From the NCBI GenBank assembly GCA_021234155.1, contig JAJEKV010000086.1, positions 3,273,461-3,337,460 on the forward strand: 64,000 nt of DNA. Direction: 5' to 3'. This document shows positions 1 through 11,587 of the stretch, one piece after another (positions within the stretch are counted from its first letter, which is position 1; every line of letters starts with the position of its first letter). Made by a program: the position numbers and the translations under genes. This stretch comes from Isoetes taiwanensis. Its lineage: Eukaryota > Streptophyta > Lycopodiopsida > Isoetales > Isoetaceae. A model generated the notes under the pieces. That model was given only the letters and a program-made list of their open reading frames with translations. It was not told the DNA's origin and did not search any database.

Positions 1-77
1 TCGGGATATTAGAAAAAATATGGTTAAATGACCACGTGCTGCCTATGGTTTCATAATATTTTAAAGTAAGAGAGGCC

Positions 78-145
78 TCAGCTTGCTGGGCTCTCAATGG
101 ATCTACATTCTCAGCTTGCTAGGCTCTCAATGTATCTATATTCTT
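78..145. repeat. Two-copy tandem repeat, about 34 bp
   Basis: CAGCTTGCTGGGCTCTCAAT and the bases after it are repeated immediately with a few substitutions. Confidence 0.7.
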
Positions 146-685
146 CTGTGTTAACTCTTGAAATGTTGTTGTATTGCGTTATGCTATACAGCTTGACATG
201 AGCATCCATGATTGTGTTTCATGTATAACTTGGTTTAAGAAACTTGCTCAAATGTGTATTATGCCTCATACAGGCTTCCACAACAAAGACGATGGATCAC
301 GAATTCGTTCTATACAACTTGGAAGCTTTGGTCAGGCCATGTAATATCGCTTCGTTGTTTCTGAAAAGTGCAATTGACTCTAATCTGAATATGTTGTGTT
401 AACAAGGTGTATTGCATGTTTATACATGACTACTAATGCATGTGCATGTTACTTTTACAGATTTGCAAGCAATACAGTGGTGATGTAATGCATGTTGTTT
501 ATACATGTGAAAACAATAGTTCTAAATATTATAGAGGAAAATAAAAGTTCTAAATATTATGATTGCCAATGCACATTGTTCATAAAAATATGGAAACAAT
601 AGAATGGTGGTGCAGTTTATATAATAGCCTCACACATAAAGGACAACCTTATGCTTATGCTATAGGCAAAACCTTAGACTACTGA

Positions 686-752
686 AAGTAGATATTTGAA
701 ACGATTGGTCATATTTGAAACGATTGGTCATATTGGAACGATTGGTCATGTA
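686..752. repeat. Three-copy tandem repeat, about 21 bp
   Basis: The unit ATTTGAAACGATTGGTCAT occurs three times in a row; the last copy is slightly altered. No convincing gene was seen from 146 to 1345. A 77-codon open frame at 827-1060 has no ATG start and no recognisable similarity. Confidence 0.7.
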
Positions 753-1345
753 TGATTGTGAACTGGTGTTTTAGTAGCAAAAGAACTCATCCGTGTTGGA
801 GTACGTAATGGAATGCATTTTAGGGTTTGAAGGAGGTATCTAATTTCATTATACGAGCCTACCATCGAGGTGAGTTGTCTCACGTGCTTGTTAATCGTGA
901 GCCATCTTGGGTAGTTCGAATCAATGACTTGCTCGTGCATTTCACTTTTACTCCAGCTAAGATATTATTTCTCGGAGAAGTGAAGATATCCCGGGAGCAT
1001 CCAATAAAGTACAAAATTAGGCCCTTTGGTGATGTGCGCCATGTGGAGGTGCATATTTAGAGTTTCCATCTAAAGTATATCAATATACTGCTCCCAACAT
1101 TCTTTATAAAACATTGTTTTCTCTTCTTAAATCCATAAACGAAAAGTTAATACATTGATGATACTGTCATTAGATCAAATTCAACAACAAAAATAATTAC
1201 AAAGGCAAATAATGTCCATTCTTGCCAGTATCAGCATGCACTGTTGTGAGTAGTTGCATATACGGATCTTAAAAGCCAAATAAAAACACATGCCAGAACA
1301 TTAGCCAGAACATTAGCCTGGCAACGCGGGGCACGCGTTTACTAG

Positions 1346-2668
1346 TTTAATATTAAAAATTGCTTTGGCTTGGTGTGGATGATGTCGCCATTAAGAGGGG
1401 AGCAAAAGCATCTGGCCACAGCATCAGCGGATCGACGTGACAACATTAACTGCTACAGTAATTCTTAGACATGGCTACAGGGAATTTGAGATCAAATCCG
1501 ACACCTCGGGCTCACTTTCGGCCACTGCTGATCCGGCCTCAGCAAACTAGCTCCGCCTGCCTTTCTACAACAAACGAATTCCTTTTCTACTAATATTAAG
1601 CCTTTCAGTTCTAAGTGCAGTGAAAATTAAGATGCTTTGAAATCCCCAGTTGATCTTGGTGACCTGGGGAGATTCCAAATTCCTATCCATTCCTTAAGCC
1701 TGGGATTTGCTAAAGAGGATTCTTTAGTGTTAATTTGTTTCCATATACTCCGTCTTTCTCTGGATTTCTAGCTTAGCTGTGAAGGCTGGATTTTGCGAAT
1801 TATTTGCTGGTTGATTTGATTCTCTGACTTTCGCTTTGCTATAAAATTTTGAAGTTATATCAATTTGGTACTTTCAATTATTGCATCTAAGTTCTAATCC
1901 TTAGCAATAGGAATCAACTTATAAGTTATCAATCACTCCTTATTATTGCTTTTTTTTTTTTTTTTTTTTTTTTTTTTTGGGATTATTGGATCCCTTCATA
2001 TTCCATAAATGTGCCAGGCCTAGGTTTTTGGGATTATTGGATCGAGGAATATGCATCTCAAACCCACGTACTAGAAAATATTTCCCATCATAGCAAGCAA
2101 TATCTATTAAAATACTTGTTAAAAAGAAGAACACAAGGCTCTGAACCATTGCAGATAAACTTGACATAGTAATGCATCTGAAAAAAAAAAAGCAAATGTG
2201 GAAAAAGTAAGAAGCGAAAAGGGCTCTGGGTGACATAGTAATGCATCTGAGAAAAAAGCAAATGTGGAAAAAGTAAAGAAGTGAAAAGGGCTCCCCAGGG
2301 CAAAAAACCAAGAGCATAGCTTTTTTGTTACCTCAAAAGAAATTTGCGCAACTAGTGTAGCTCCTATAGTCCCAATCAAGTTTCATAGCCTTCTAAGGTT
2401 AACAAAATGACATGATACCAACAGTGATACTTAATGTGGCTAGAGAACTTCTTGAACAAATCTCTAACAAATTTTACAACCCAACCCAGTTGATCAATCC
2501 GGTTGCTCTAGACCTCCGGAAATTATAAGAGTCAATTATTCATTACCAAAAAACATCTACTGTTTCACTGGTAAGACTGTACTATATACTCATCAATATG
2601 AGATGGATGTGTCTATTAATCTGTGCTGACAGACATGGAGTGAGGCAAATTCGCACGCCGATGGCGAT
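1346..2668. repeat. Segmental duplication, copy 1
   Basis: This block is homologous to 3602-4400: both start with TTTARTATTAAAAATTGCTT and both end with GCACGCCGATGGCGAT. Copy 1 has about 460 extra bases (about 1405-1868) absent from copy 2 and a longer poly-T at about 1950-1978. It also has an internal tandem duplication of about 68 bp (2163-2231 and 2232-2296) that is single in copy 2. Open frames on the minus strand here come from the A/T-rich repeats and are not supported as genes. Confidence 0.8.
2163..2296. repeat. Internal tandem duplication, 2 x about 68 bp
   Basis: GACATAGTAATGCATCTGA followed by an A-run, GCAAATGTGGAAAAAGTAA and GGGCTC is present twice in tandem; the paralogous block near 3965 has it once. 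Confidence 0.8.
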
Positions 2669-3155
2669 GGACTACCAAATCCCGCTGTAAGAATCCTCCC
2701 GCTCCCATAATCAACTTCTAATTTCTCTAATTTTCGTGCCCGTATATCCAATCAAACGACCAGACATCAATCTCATGCTAATAAAACCAATCTGACTGCA
2801 ACGTGGATAGCCTCAGAATGCTCTAAACCCTGGACTGGTGTTTGTGCAAAGGTGCTAAAAAAACACAGTATTGTTAACCAGTTGAAAACTAGAGATGCAG
2901 AATGTAGATCCAAATACCACTGCAATGGAAAGGAATGTTAAATGGCATCACCCTAATACATTGACATCGGGTTGTGATCTTGTAAGTATTACATTCACAT
3001 CGGGCTGGGAATCTTTTAAGTACAAGCAGGGGTCACAAGGGCGTTTCTTGTAAAACCATACGTACGAACGACGAAGCTCCTGAAAGGCGCTAAAAGGTGT
3101 AGTCTAATAATTGAATCTGCAAAAGGCTGGGGTGGAGTTTAAAAAGGTTAAGAAT
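2669..3155. other. Unassigned AT-rich spacer
   Basis: No coding, structural RNA or terminal-repeat signature was seen here. Confidence 0.5.
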
Positions 3156-3443
3156 ATGAAGTACTCTATAGAAGAGGTGTTGCTTTGGTTGGATCCGAAG
3201 GACGTGATTAAATTTTCTATTGTTTTGAAGCACTGGCACAAGTATCTTCACTCAGAATCATACTGGCGAGCAAGGCCCAATCCAAAGCGGAAGTTTATGG
3301 AGGGGCGTGCTAGAAGTTTCTGGGTGTTTATGGAGGGGCGTGCAAGTTGGGTGTTTCTGGGTGTTTATGGGGGTGCAAGTTGGTGGGTGTTTATGAAGAG
3401 TGCTGGTATTTGGTGGCTGGAGATCCGATCTGTTAAACCCTAG
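3156..3443 (+). pseudogene. Possible F-box-like fragment
   Basis: The frame opens at an ATG and its first about 40 residues (MKYSIEEVLLWLDPKDVIKF, then a W-rich stretch ending YWRAR) have the spacing of an F-box: EEVLL..LDPKDVIKFS......WHKYL..ESYWRAR. After that the protein dissolves into imperfect repeats of a GGAGGGGCGTG-type DNA motif, giving W/G-rich low-complexity sequence. No leucine-rich or kelch domain follows. It sits between the two copies of a segmental duplication. It may be a relic of an F-box gene, or a chance resemblance over a short stretch. The function of a full-length relative would be substrate choice in an SCF ubiquitin ligase. Confidence 0.25.
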
Positions 3444-3491
3444 CCTTCGAAACCCTAGCCCTAGCCTAGCCTTCGAACCCTAGCCTTCGAA
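3434..3491. repeat. CCCTAG-rich interstitial telomere-like tract
   Basis: AAACCCTAGCC-type units recur five times, some separated by TTCGAA. It resembles plant telo-box sequence but is irregular. Confidence 0.4.
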
Positions 3492-3601
3492 GTCCCACGA
3501 GAAGAATTATACCAGTTAGATAGGGTTGTCCAGCTCATCCAATGTTGATCCACATAATGGTTATTTGACTTTTTAGATAGACCTATTTCATTATTGTGGC
3601 A

Positions 3602-4400
3602 TTTAGTATTAAAAATTGCTTTGGCTTGGTGAGGATGGCGTCATTGAAAAAAAGAGAACTATAGCTTTATGTACTTTCAATTATTGCATCTAAGTTCTAA
3701 TACTTAGCAATAGGAATCAACTTATAAGTTAGCAATCACTCCTTATTATTGCTTTTTTTTTTTGGGGATTATTGGATCCCTTCATATTCCCATAAATGTG
3801 CCAGACCTAAATGTGCCAGACCTAGGTTTTTGGGATTATTGGATCGAGGAATATGCATCTCAAACCCACGTATTAGAAAATATTTCCCATACAGCAAGCA
3901 ATATCTATTAAAATACTTGTGAAAAAGAAGAATACAAGGCTCTGAACCATTGCAGATAAACTTGACATAGTAATGCATCTGAGAAAAAGCAAATGTGGAA
4001 AAAGTAAGAAGCGAAAAGGGCTCCCCAGGGCTAAAAACCAAGAGCATAGCTTTTTTGTTACCTCAAAAGAAATTTGCGCAACTAGTGTAGCTCCTATAGT
4101 CCCAATCAAGTTTCATAGCCTTCTAAAGTTAACAAAATGACATGATACCAACAATAATACTTAATGTGGCTAGAGAACTTCTTGAACAAATCTCTAACAA
4201 ATTTTACAACCCAACCCAGTTGATCAATCCGGTATTGCTCTAGACCTCCGAAAATTATGAGAGTCAATTATTCATTACCAAAAAACATCTACTGTTTCAC
4301 TGGTAAGACTGTACCATATACTCATCAATATGAGATGGATGTGCCTATTAATCTGTGCTGACAGACATGGAGTGAGGCAAATTCGCACGCCGATGGCGAT
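3602..4400. repeat. Segmental duplication, copy 2 (with empty Helitron site)
   Basis: Partner of 1346-2668. The junction at 3601|3602 (A|T) is the uninterrupted equivalent of the Helitron insertion point at 1345|1346. Confidence 0.8.
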
Positions 4401-5165
4401 AAATCGACGTATATTACACAATGTCAACAGCTTGTTGGTTGTTGTCTATTGTGTCTACATAATCAAGACATTCTTCAAGATCTATTCTATAGACATAGAT
4501 TGATTCTGTAAACATGGTAGATAGGACATCCAATCAAACATCATTTTTTTTTTGCATTCACAATGAAACCGGCCGTGATGTGCGAGAAGAGAAAAGAAGT
4601 TACAATGTACAGTATATGATTCCCAAAAAACTAATAAGGTGTTCTGATTCAATACAACAGTGCCAAGATGACCACACCTTTAATTCGCATATGTGCAATG
4701 CAAATCTCGAATGCTAAGGACTCAAAGAGTTGCTCCTTTACATGTCAATCTCTATAAAGACATATTTACGGGGATATCACAAACCTGAGCTAACATGAAT
4801 ATTCTGCATATTTACAAATGCAAAACTCTTTACACAGAAGAAAATGCATTCACATACCACTCCAGCAAAAATCAAATAATAAAACAATACAATAGCAGAT
4901 GTTTGCTTACACATCACCATTATCTGCTATACACTATAAGCATACGCTTTATACCCTGAATGTTGATGCTAAAAATCAGAGTCTGTGGCTTACCTCAATG
5001 TCATCTTTATTTGTTATCACTTGTTTAATAGGGTTGTCATAATATCTCTTGATTAATATCTCTTGATTATGTACACAACAAAAAAAAAGTGCTCTAATAC
5101 CCCCAAAGATACCCCTCAAAAATGCCTACAAGATCCTGCTTTTCTGTAGAACAACAGGGTGTAAA
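4401..5165. other. Unassigned AT-rich spacer
   Basis: No supported gene. A 67-codon frame at 4514-4717 has no recognisable features. Confidence 0.5.
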
Positions 5166-5425
5166 ATGAATTTTTGGAATCGGGGTATTTGGTCATAATC
5201 CCCCTTTTCCTCATATATAAGATAATACCTTGTTACATTTGTCCATAATTCCCCTTTTTCTCGTTTGTAAAATAATACCCCGTTACATTCGATCATCACC
5301 CCCCTTCTCTTCATTTGTAAAATAATATCTGTTACATTTGACCATAGTTCCCCCCTTTTCAAAATTATACCTATTACATTTAGCCATAATCCCTTTTTCG
5401 TCATTTGAAAATTAATACCCTGTAG
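5166..5425. repeat. Degenerate minisatellite, about 57-bp unit, 4-5 copies
   Basis: The unit is roughly AATACCYYGTTACATTTG, CCATAATCCCCC, then TTTCTCATTTGTAAAAT. Copies begin near 5224, 5273, 5323 and 5367. A minus-strand frame through it (5126-5404) encodes a repetitive peptide and is a by-product. Confidence 0.75.
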
Positions 5426-6827
5426 TGCTGTTGGTAATTATATTCTTCGCTAACTTTGGTTTGGGCCACTTTCCCAAATTTAGTATTCAGATTTCAAACT
5501 TACATTTCACATCATCAAAATCCTATATTTACAAAATCCTATATTTACAGATAGAAGTTATTTTTCATTGCAAAAAAGTTCCCGTCACTGTACAGAGGTA
5601 TTTCATAGCATCACAAGTAAACACAGTAGTTCATAGCATAAACTTGCATCATATTTCATCAAAGCTAAAGTTTTTTACACAGGTATTTCTGGAACTTAAA
5701 GATCACAGTTAACTTCCCGAACTTACTTCAATAATAGGAGCTGAGCCCGTAGGCAAAATGTTTCCTCTAGTACCTCTCATCGACAGCTTCATACAACAGG
5801 CCAAATAGGATAAAGCGCAAAAACATGCATGGCAAATATTTAATGGGTACCTAGCAGTTTCAGATACAACCGGGTATGAGCATCTGGCCTGTAGGCCTTG
5901 CTCGACCTTTTCGAAATTAAATGCCTGCAAAACAAAATTGATTTTCATCAATATGAACAGGTGTTCCAAGATCATTCAGAATTTATCTACAGCAGAAGAA
6001 CGCCAAATCGTCATAAAAGCGCGTGTTAGTATTATGGTGCCAAGCTTTTATTTCTAGGAAGTATTATAGGCATGTTGCAAAACACAAGGAGAGCCTTCTT
6101 CAACCGTTCTTCAATTTGTAAGAGTGGAGTTTAAGCTTGGGCCAGCAAGCAAAAACCGGATACAGTTTCTACAGATGCAGTTCTATCTGTGCCACTTCAT
6201 CAGAACGAACCACAAATGTAAACCTTCCATGATCTAAAACAGAAAAAAAGGACTTCATAACAGAGATCAAGAAACCAGACCTAACCTTTTATAATGAGAA
6301 TACATAAGCCCATGTAAAATCCTCTGATATATCTTTTCTTGAGCAGAGTATCTCTCCCTTGTGATTGAATCCTTATAAATACTTATCCAGGGTTTGGAGG
6401 CGCTGTATAGAAGATCAAGGATGCAAGAAAGGGAAACAAAGGATCTGTAAATCTCCTTTTCGAACTGGTGCCATGTTTCTTCCTGAATCCAATCGCCTGG
6501 AGGTGCCTCCAGAAAGATCCCATACTATTTAAGATGCACTAGGACAAGCTTCACGTCTGTATTGAGCCAAGAACTCTTCTTCACTGCCTTCTATCTTTGC
6601 GCATCTCAAACCGCCTGCATTTTCCTGCACTTCCTACAGAATGCCTGACCCTAACGCTATGTTCTTGTCGTCCTTTTTAAAAAAATGATCTATGGCAAGG
6701 CAAGGCTTGAATGGAAGCATCAAGCTGACAGAAACATTCCTAATCTTGGAACCTGTAAGCAAAATGTCAAAAGAATAGCAAGGATTTGAGAAAAAAAAGC
6801 CAGAGCCATTGAGATTTACCGAGCGCT
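5426..6827. other. Unassigned spacer
   Basis: AT-rich with short frames only. A direct doubling of AAATCCTATATTTAC occurs near 5518-5550. Nothing else was recognised. Confidence 0.5.
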
Positions 6828-6904
6828 GCACAATTTCATTAATTTTTGGATAATACCTGAATTTATGGACCATTTTTTAATACATTTGCATGAATGACTC
6901 TTTT

Positions 6905-7447
6905 TCATACACTAATTGACATCCCCTGCGAGTGCTGCATATGCCTCAACAGCATGCACGGGTATCTTGATAGTATTGGGTATCTTCTTCTTGTTTGATG
7001 GCTCCCAAGCGTAGTGATAGTCTCTAGTTCTATGCGGTCACTTGCAGTTGTTGGCCTCCATCTCTTCTTCCAGCAATTGGCATAATTAGCTGGGTAGACT
7101 TGGTTCCTCACAGGGATTGGCTCCCACCAAGTGACCAGAATAGTCTCAAAGTTCTCCTTCTTATCATCCATTTGTGGCTCCTCAGTAGCTAGGCCCACCC
7201 AAGTTGGGCACCGCACATCATCAGGGCGTGCCATAATAAATATACCTTTCTTCAAATCTTTGTATGGATTGAATTCCAGTACAGGTTTGTCCTTCCATGG
7301 ACTGACATAAGGAGGAGTGATAGTAGCAATGGGTTCCATCACTACCGCTACATCAGCTGGAGCTCGCTCTTGCCTAGTACATGGCCAGAAGTCATAATAA
7401 GTGCCTTCGTCACTGGTGATCTTCCCCAGTTCTTGCAAGAGTTTCAT
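6905..7447 (-). pseudogene. Conserved transposon-associated protein, frameshifted near its C-terminus
   Basis: The frame opens at an ATG (7447) and encodes 180 residues with a conserved core: a run around IMARPDD, then WVGLATEEP, a WWEPIP segment, and a C-terminal YANCWKKRWRP. The same core occurs in the sister element at 37307-37857 (VARPDDN...WAGYATEGP and ANCWKKRWRP). In this copy the frame slips after RIELETI: the sister reads on as AWEPTNKKKIPNT and ends in VAEAYAALAGD, while here that tail is present only in another frame. Conservation between two copies implies past selection. I do not recognise the family; the W- and P-rich layout suggests a small interaction domain, which is inference. 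Confidence 0.45.
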
Positions 7448-7770
7448 CCAATATTCAATTGTGGACGTGAACTATGCCGAGTACTTGGTTGTTTCTGGAG
7501 CACCCTTGTTACTGGTTGAACAAGCAACCCAATGCAATATATGCTTGTGGATACTGTTTCGCAGCAGGCCAAGGTCCTTCACCGATTTCTTGGGAGAAAG
7601 CAGCTTAGGATATTCAACTGGCATCAAGGGCGTCTTTCCACATCTTTATTCCACCAGCATGCAACTAATCCACGTAAGTAGGTCGAGCTTTGTAATACAT
7701 GACTGATCAATCACCATTCATAGCGAATCTGAAAGTTAGAGGGGTGGTGTGACTCGTCAATCTATCATCC

Positions 7771-8076
7771 TCATCTGGTAAAATAACGGTCTGAACGTGT
7801 TGTGCAGCCAAACATCCTCCATTTCAGCAGCCTCTTCAGTGCCTCTGTCCTATAAATATGGCGTTTCAATGATATGAGGCAGGCCTCCAGCTCCACGCTA
7901 CTGAGGTGATCCTCCTTATTGCCTTCCTTTAGCAACCCTTCCCAATGGAGGAGCTTCGTGACTTGGTCACTGATTTCTTCTGTTCCATTCTGGTTTATCT
8001 CATTTTGCACCTCAACCTGCAGCTGATTCGCATGAGCTAAGATTGGCTCACTAATATGGGACTGCATTTCACTCAT
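7771..8076 (-). CDS. Hypothetical protein within the same transposon fragment
   Basis: A 101-residue ATG-started frame upstream, in transcriptional direction, of the conserved 6905-7447 frame. It is rich in E, Q and L (for example SSVELEACLISLKRHIYRTE) and would be mostly helical. It may be the N-terminal part or another exon of the same transposon gene. No homology was recognised and no matching frame was identified in the sister copy, so its status as a real exon is uncertain. Confidence 0.3.
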   Translation of the reverse strand: MSEMQSHISEPILAHANQLQVEVQNEINQNGTEEISDQVTKLLHWEGLLKEGNKEDHLSSVELEACLISLKRHIYRTEALKRLLKWRMFGCTTRSDRYFTR

Positions 8077-8601
8077 TGTGAATCCATACCTGCACCTCGT
8101 TTGGAGTGTTCCGATATGAATCTACGCTGTGCAGATTAGCAAAAGCCGGCTTCACTAGCAACACCACCTATAATGAAGGCGCTTTTCCGGGACACAAACT
8201 TGGATGGCTCTTCCTTGGCTTAATAGACACAACGCCTGCCATCTCACCTACCTGCACGATTCTCGAAATTTTGCATCATTCTAATAAATAAAACCCCTAT
8301 ATTCTAAAATTCGGGTTCAAGGTAGTTACACAAGGAATTTGCAACCTTCTAGTTGTAAATCACGCACCTTTGCCAAATGTGTAATCAATACTTGTTAGAA
8401 GATATTTACTCAGGTCTTCTTCGTATACAGGGTTGTTTCCAGAAGGTTCTAGAATATTTTTTAGAACCTACATGCATGCACAACACTTGGCATGATCTCG
8501 TCCATTAGAGTGGCGAGATCCTGTCCGTCGGCCTAGATATATATAGAGGCATTTCCTTCTTTCGAACAATTTCAATCCAACACCAGTCTTGGGCCTTCTA
8601 G

Positions 8602-8618
8602 GCATCTGTCGTGTTTTT
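8602..8618. repeat. LINE target-site duplication, 3' side
   Basis: GCATCTGTCGTGTTTTT is identical to 13605-13621, flanking the LINE at its poly-A end. The poly-T run (poly-A on the element's strand) starts within it, so the exact boundary is ambiguous by a few bases. Confidence 0.9.
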
Positions 8619-9073
8619 TTTTTTTTTTTTTTTGATGAACGTGGACCTTTATTACTCAAAAGAATACAAAGAGTACATGGGGGACTCAAAACCCAGTGGA
8701 GAAGATATCGACTAGAGCAACACTACCCACCACATACATAACACAGAAAAGCAGAGAACACAGATCACTATGAGCACAACTGTTTGCTATGAGTAGGTGT
8801 GAATCTGAAGATATTGCTCCCAAATGACACTTTTGATGTCATCCTTTAAGGAAGAACACTTGTACGCCTTCACAATGCGACTACGGGCATCGCTAAGCAC
8901 TTGCGCATCTGAAAAGAGATGTCCCTTGAAGATGAGGAGATTTCGTCTCTTCCAGATGGACCAAATGATCCAAGCATATGCTAAGTGGAAAGCCCTCTTT
9001 GCCAACTTGTCCCAAGAACTAGGATAGACTAACAATAGGACCTGGTGACTATTTAAGTCACAATGGAAAAGAC

Positions 9074-10057
9074 TCAGAAGCCACTGCCAAGCAGGTCGAA
9101 CATGGTGACACAAGAAAAACAGTGCTCAATTGTCTCATCCCTCTGCGTGCAAAGAGGGCAGATCACAGAGACTTCTGGACGAAATCGATGAACAACAGTG
9201 TTTACCCGCACGCATCTATGAGTGATCTGCCACCATAAAATGGATAGCTTAGGATGAAGCAATTTATCCCATACCCATCGCCAGACTGCTTTACGATGAG
9301 GCTCGGGGATAACAAAAGGCCACTTTGGCAATGGAGGCAACACCTCAGGATGAAGCAGGACCACATACATCGAGTGCACCAGGTGCTCCTCCTTAACACT
9401 GCCATGAACCACCCAGAGCTGGGGTGCCACGGCTTGTGGGTGTGGAGGAAGTGTAGCAACTACTTTTTCCCAAATGCCCCGGTCCCAACGAAGGAGAAGG
9501 AACTTCAATTTGAACTCATCCCACGTCAACAATCTTGTCTCATTATACCATGCAGATACCGTGAGCACACCTGCTGCTCGCCACCGATGTTGCGTCAATG
9601 GATGGACAGAAGAGACCAGGGGACAATCTGCTTGACCGTCACCCAAAGGGATCCACCAACAACTGGCTGTAGGATCTGTGTGGGCCATTGGATGGAACTG
9701 AAACAAAGTGCGAACAGTCTCCCAAGCAGTTAGCAACCCCTTGAGGAAAGGAGATGCATTAGGATATGGAGAAAGTGGATAGAATAATGCCCATGGGAGG
9801 AGAGGCTTAATGGATGGAGAGCCAAAGGAAATGCACCTCTGTAAAGACTGGTGAATGAGACGCAGACCTGGAGAATTATCAGCATTATTGAGAATCCGCC
9901 ATATGAACTTAGAGATCAGCACCTTGCTCTGGAGAAGAAAGTGAATCATCCCCAGCCCCCCCACAAAGTTTAGGCATAATGCACTTCGCCCAACTAACTT
10001 TAACATCAGCTCCTTCTTCAGTGCCACCCCAGATGAAGTTCCTGACAGTACGAACAA
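9074..10057 (-). pseudogene. LINE ORF2, C-terminal part with zf-RVT domain
   Basis: This 327-codon frame is the region after the RT palm. It includes the conserved FIWRILNNADNSPGLRLIHQ segment and, at its end, a reverse-transcriptase zinc-binding domain: VWDKLLHPKLSILWW, then CPLC..RDETIEHCFSC. The Cys/His ligands C, C, H and C are present. In plant L1 elements this domain follows the RT and helps nucleic-acid binding during target-primed reverse transcription. The frame is separated from the RT by frameshifts near 10050-10400, so no continuous ORF2 exists. Alternative frames on both strands here are shadows. Confidence 0.85.
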
Positions 10058-10379
10058 TGAGCTGCATCTTTGTCTGCGGTGCTAGCAAGATGGATGCCAT
10101 GTAGACATGTGTACCACTCAGAACTGACTTTGCCACAGTTACACGACCAGCCATGGATAACTTAGCCGTGGACCTCAGAACAAATGCCTTTCCAACCCCT
10201 TAATAATGACATCCCATGCATCTCCAGATGAGAGGTGTATACCAACTGGAATGCCTAGAAGCTTAGTTGCTTTCCCATGAGGAAGAACCTTCCATGGAAA
10301 TGCAACCACAGAAGACGGCACTGGAGAGTCTAGGGCCCACAGGGCAGTACACTTTTGCCACCCCACAAAGTACCAGAAG

Positions 10380-11090
10380 CCAAAGAGAAACTGTCCAACA
10401 AGGAAATGGCATTACGCAAATTACGCTCATCGACCATTAAGAACAAGAAAGTGTCATCTGCATACGCGATTCTGGATCTCTTGTGAACCATTATTCATAG
10501 GAAGACCATGCGGGGATGCCTTCACCGCGACCGCAAGAGAGAATACACGAGAAAGAATCTCCGCCACAATTGTAAAAGCGGCGGTGCCGAGAGGACAGAC
10601 CCTAGCGAATGCCACGCCCCACCTGAAAAATGTTGATGGTTCTCCTTGAAAAGAACTCAAGAACGCGGCGTAATAATGAAGTTTCATAACATCTGTTGCG
10701 AACTGGGCACCAAAACCAAGACATAAAAGGTACTGCTCCAGGAAACTCCACTCAACACTGTCATATGCTTTTGCAAAATCCAGCTTCAAGTATACAATGG
10801 GGTAACCATGCATTCTAGCCCAATAGAGACCCTCATATGCTGCTGCCACATTATTCAGGATACACTGGCGAGGCAAGAAACCTGAAGAGATGGACTCGAT
10901 AAGCATGCCACAAAGCTTCTGAGCAAAAGCTTTAGCAAAGATCTTGTACACTGAGGACAACAAAGTAATGGGGCGCCAATCTAAAATGGAAGAGGGATCC
11001 TTACATTTTGAAATAAGGGAGATGCAACCAGAGTTGAGGATTTTGTCCAGGTGCCTCTGCTTTTAAAATCCCTGAAGGCATCATACACAT
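10380..11090 (-). pseudogene. LINE ORF2 reverse transcriptase domain
   Basis: Reading on the minus strand, an N-terminal RT motif similar to ISLISKCKDPSSILDWRPIT lies near 11000. The main frame (10963-10454) has LKLDFAKAYDSVEWSFLE, which is RT motif A with its catalytic Asp. After a frameshift near 10480, the palm motif YADD is readable at about 10455-10470, followed by TFLFLMVDERNL. The spacing and order are those of non-LTR RTs. Frameshifts show the domain is dead in this copy. Product function in the family: target-primed reverse transcription of the LINE RNA. Confidence 0.85.
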
Positions 11091-11587
11091 CTGCATCAAG
11101 CCAATCCCAATACTCCTGGAAAAACTCCACTGGAATACCATCAAGACCTGGACACTTGCCCCTCTTGTGAGAAAATTTGGCCTCAGCTAAATCATTCTGG
11201 CTGATCTCAGCCTCTAAAGTGGCCCTTTGCTCATTGGTGACTATAGGATGAACTTAGCAAGCAAGGCCGCTTGAAAATCTGGAAAAAGGAAGGCGCCGAA
11301 AGCGAAGAAGAAAGCTGAAAAGTGATTATGCAAAAAGCCTCTAAGCTCAAGCGGATCTGAAACAATAAGCCCATCCCGAATCTGCGAGAGGCAAGAGATG
11401 CAACTAGCTTTCTTGTTTTGGCAGCTCAAGAAAAAAAACACGTAACCGGTCTTCCTCCTTGAACCATTGCAACCCGGCTTTAATGCGAGCAAAAGTGCAC
11501 TGTTGATTCCATCTGCCGAATGCTACACAAAATTTGCTTCTCCACATGACCATCTGATGGGGCAACAGACCTGCATGCCTCAAGTTG

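Larger units (their letters stand above)
1..1345 (+). mobile_element. Helitron, 3' part (5' end outside the window or not recognised)
   Basis: The right end is a canonical Helitron terminus: a short hairpin around GCAACGCGGGGCA (stem CCTG 1317-1320 with CGGG 1327-1330), followed about 11 bases later by CTAG at 1342-1345 and a host T at 1346. The paralogous sequence at 3595-3620 lacks the element and reads A|TTTAGTATTAAAAATTGC, so insertion was between A and T as Helitrons do. A second terminus of the same type ends at 30471. No Rep/helicase coding was seen, so this would be non-autonomous. How far left it extends is unknown. Confidence 0.6.
6828..8317 (-). mobile_element. Fragment of a TIR DNA transposon family (sister copy at 37296-41190)
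   Basis: The left end, GCACAATTTCATTAATT at 6828, matches the terminal inverted repeat of the element at 37296. Homology to that copy covers 6828 to about 7075. A second homologous block, about 8218-8317, matches 41042-41141 at the other end of the sister copy. The terminal right repeat is not visible, so this copy appears decayed. Minus-strand reading frames inside are described separately. The superfamily is not resolved; the sister copy suggests a roughly 9-bp target duplication, which would fit Mutator-like elements. Confidence 0.5.

Noticed and set aside
827-1060. 77-codon plus-strand frame
   Set aside because: No ATG, no recognised similarity, and it lies within Helitron-associated DNA.
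1943-2379. Three overlapping minus-strand frames rich in Phe and Lys
   Set aside because: They read through a poly-T tract and a local tandem duplication, with no domain and no conservation of frame in the paralogous block.
3434-3491. Possible true telomere or chromosome end
   Set aside because: Only a few irregular CCCTAG units, with ordinary sequence on both sides.
9202-9733. Frames on either strand overlapping the LINE zinc-finger region
   Set aside because: Shadows of ORF2; the real frame has the conserved motifs.
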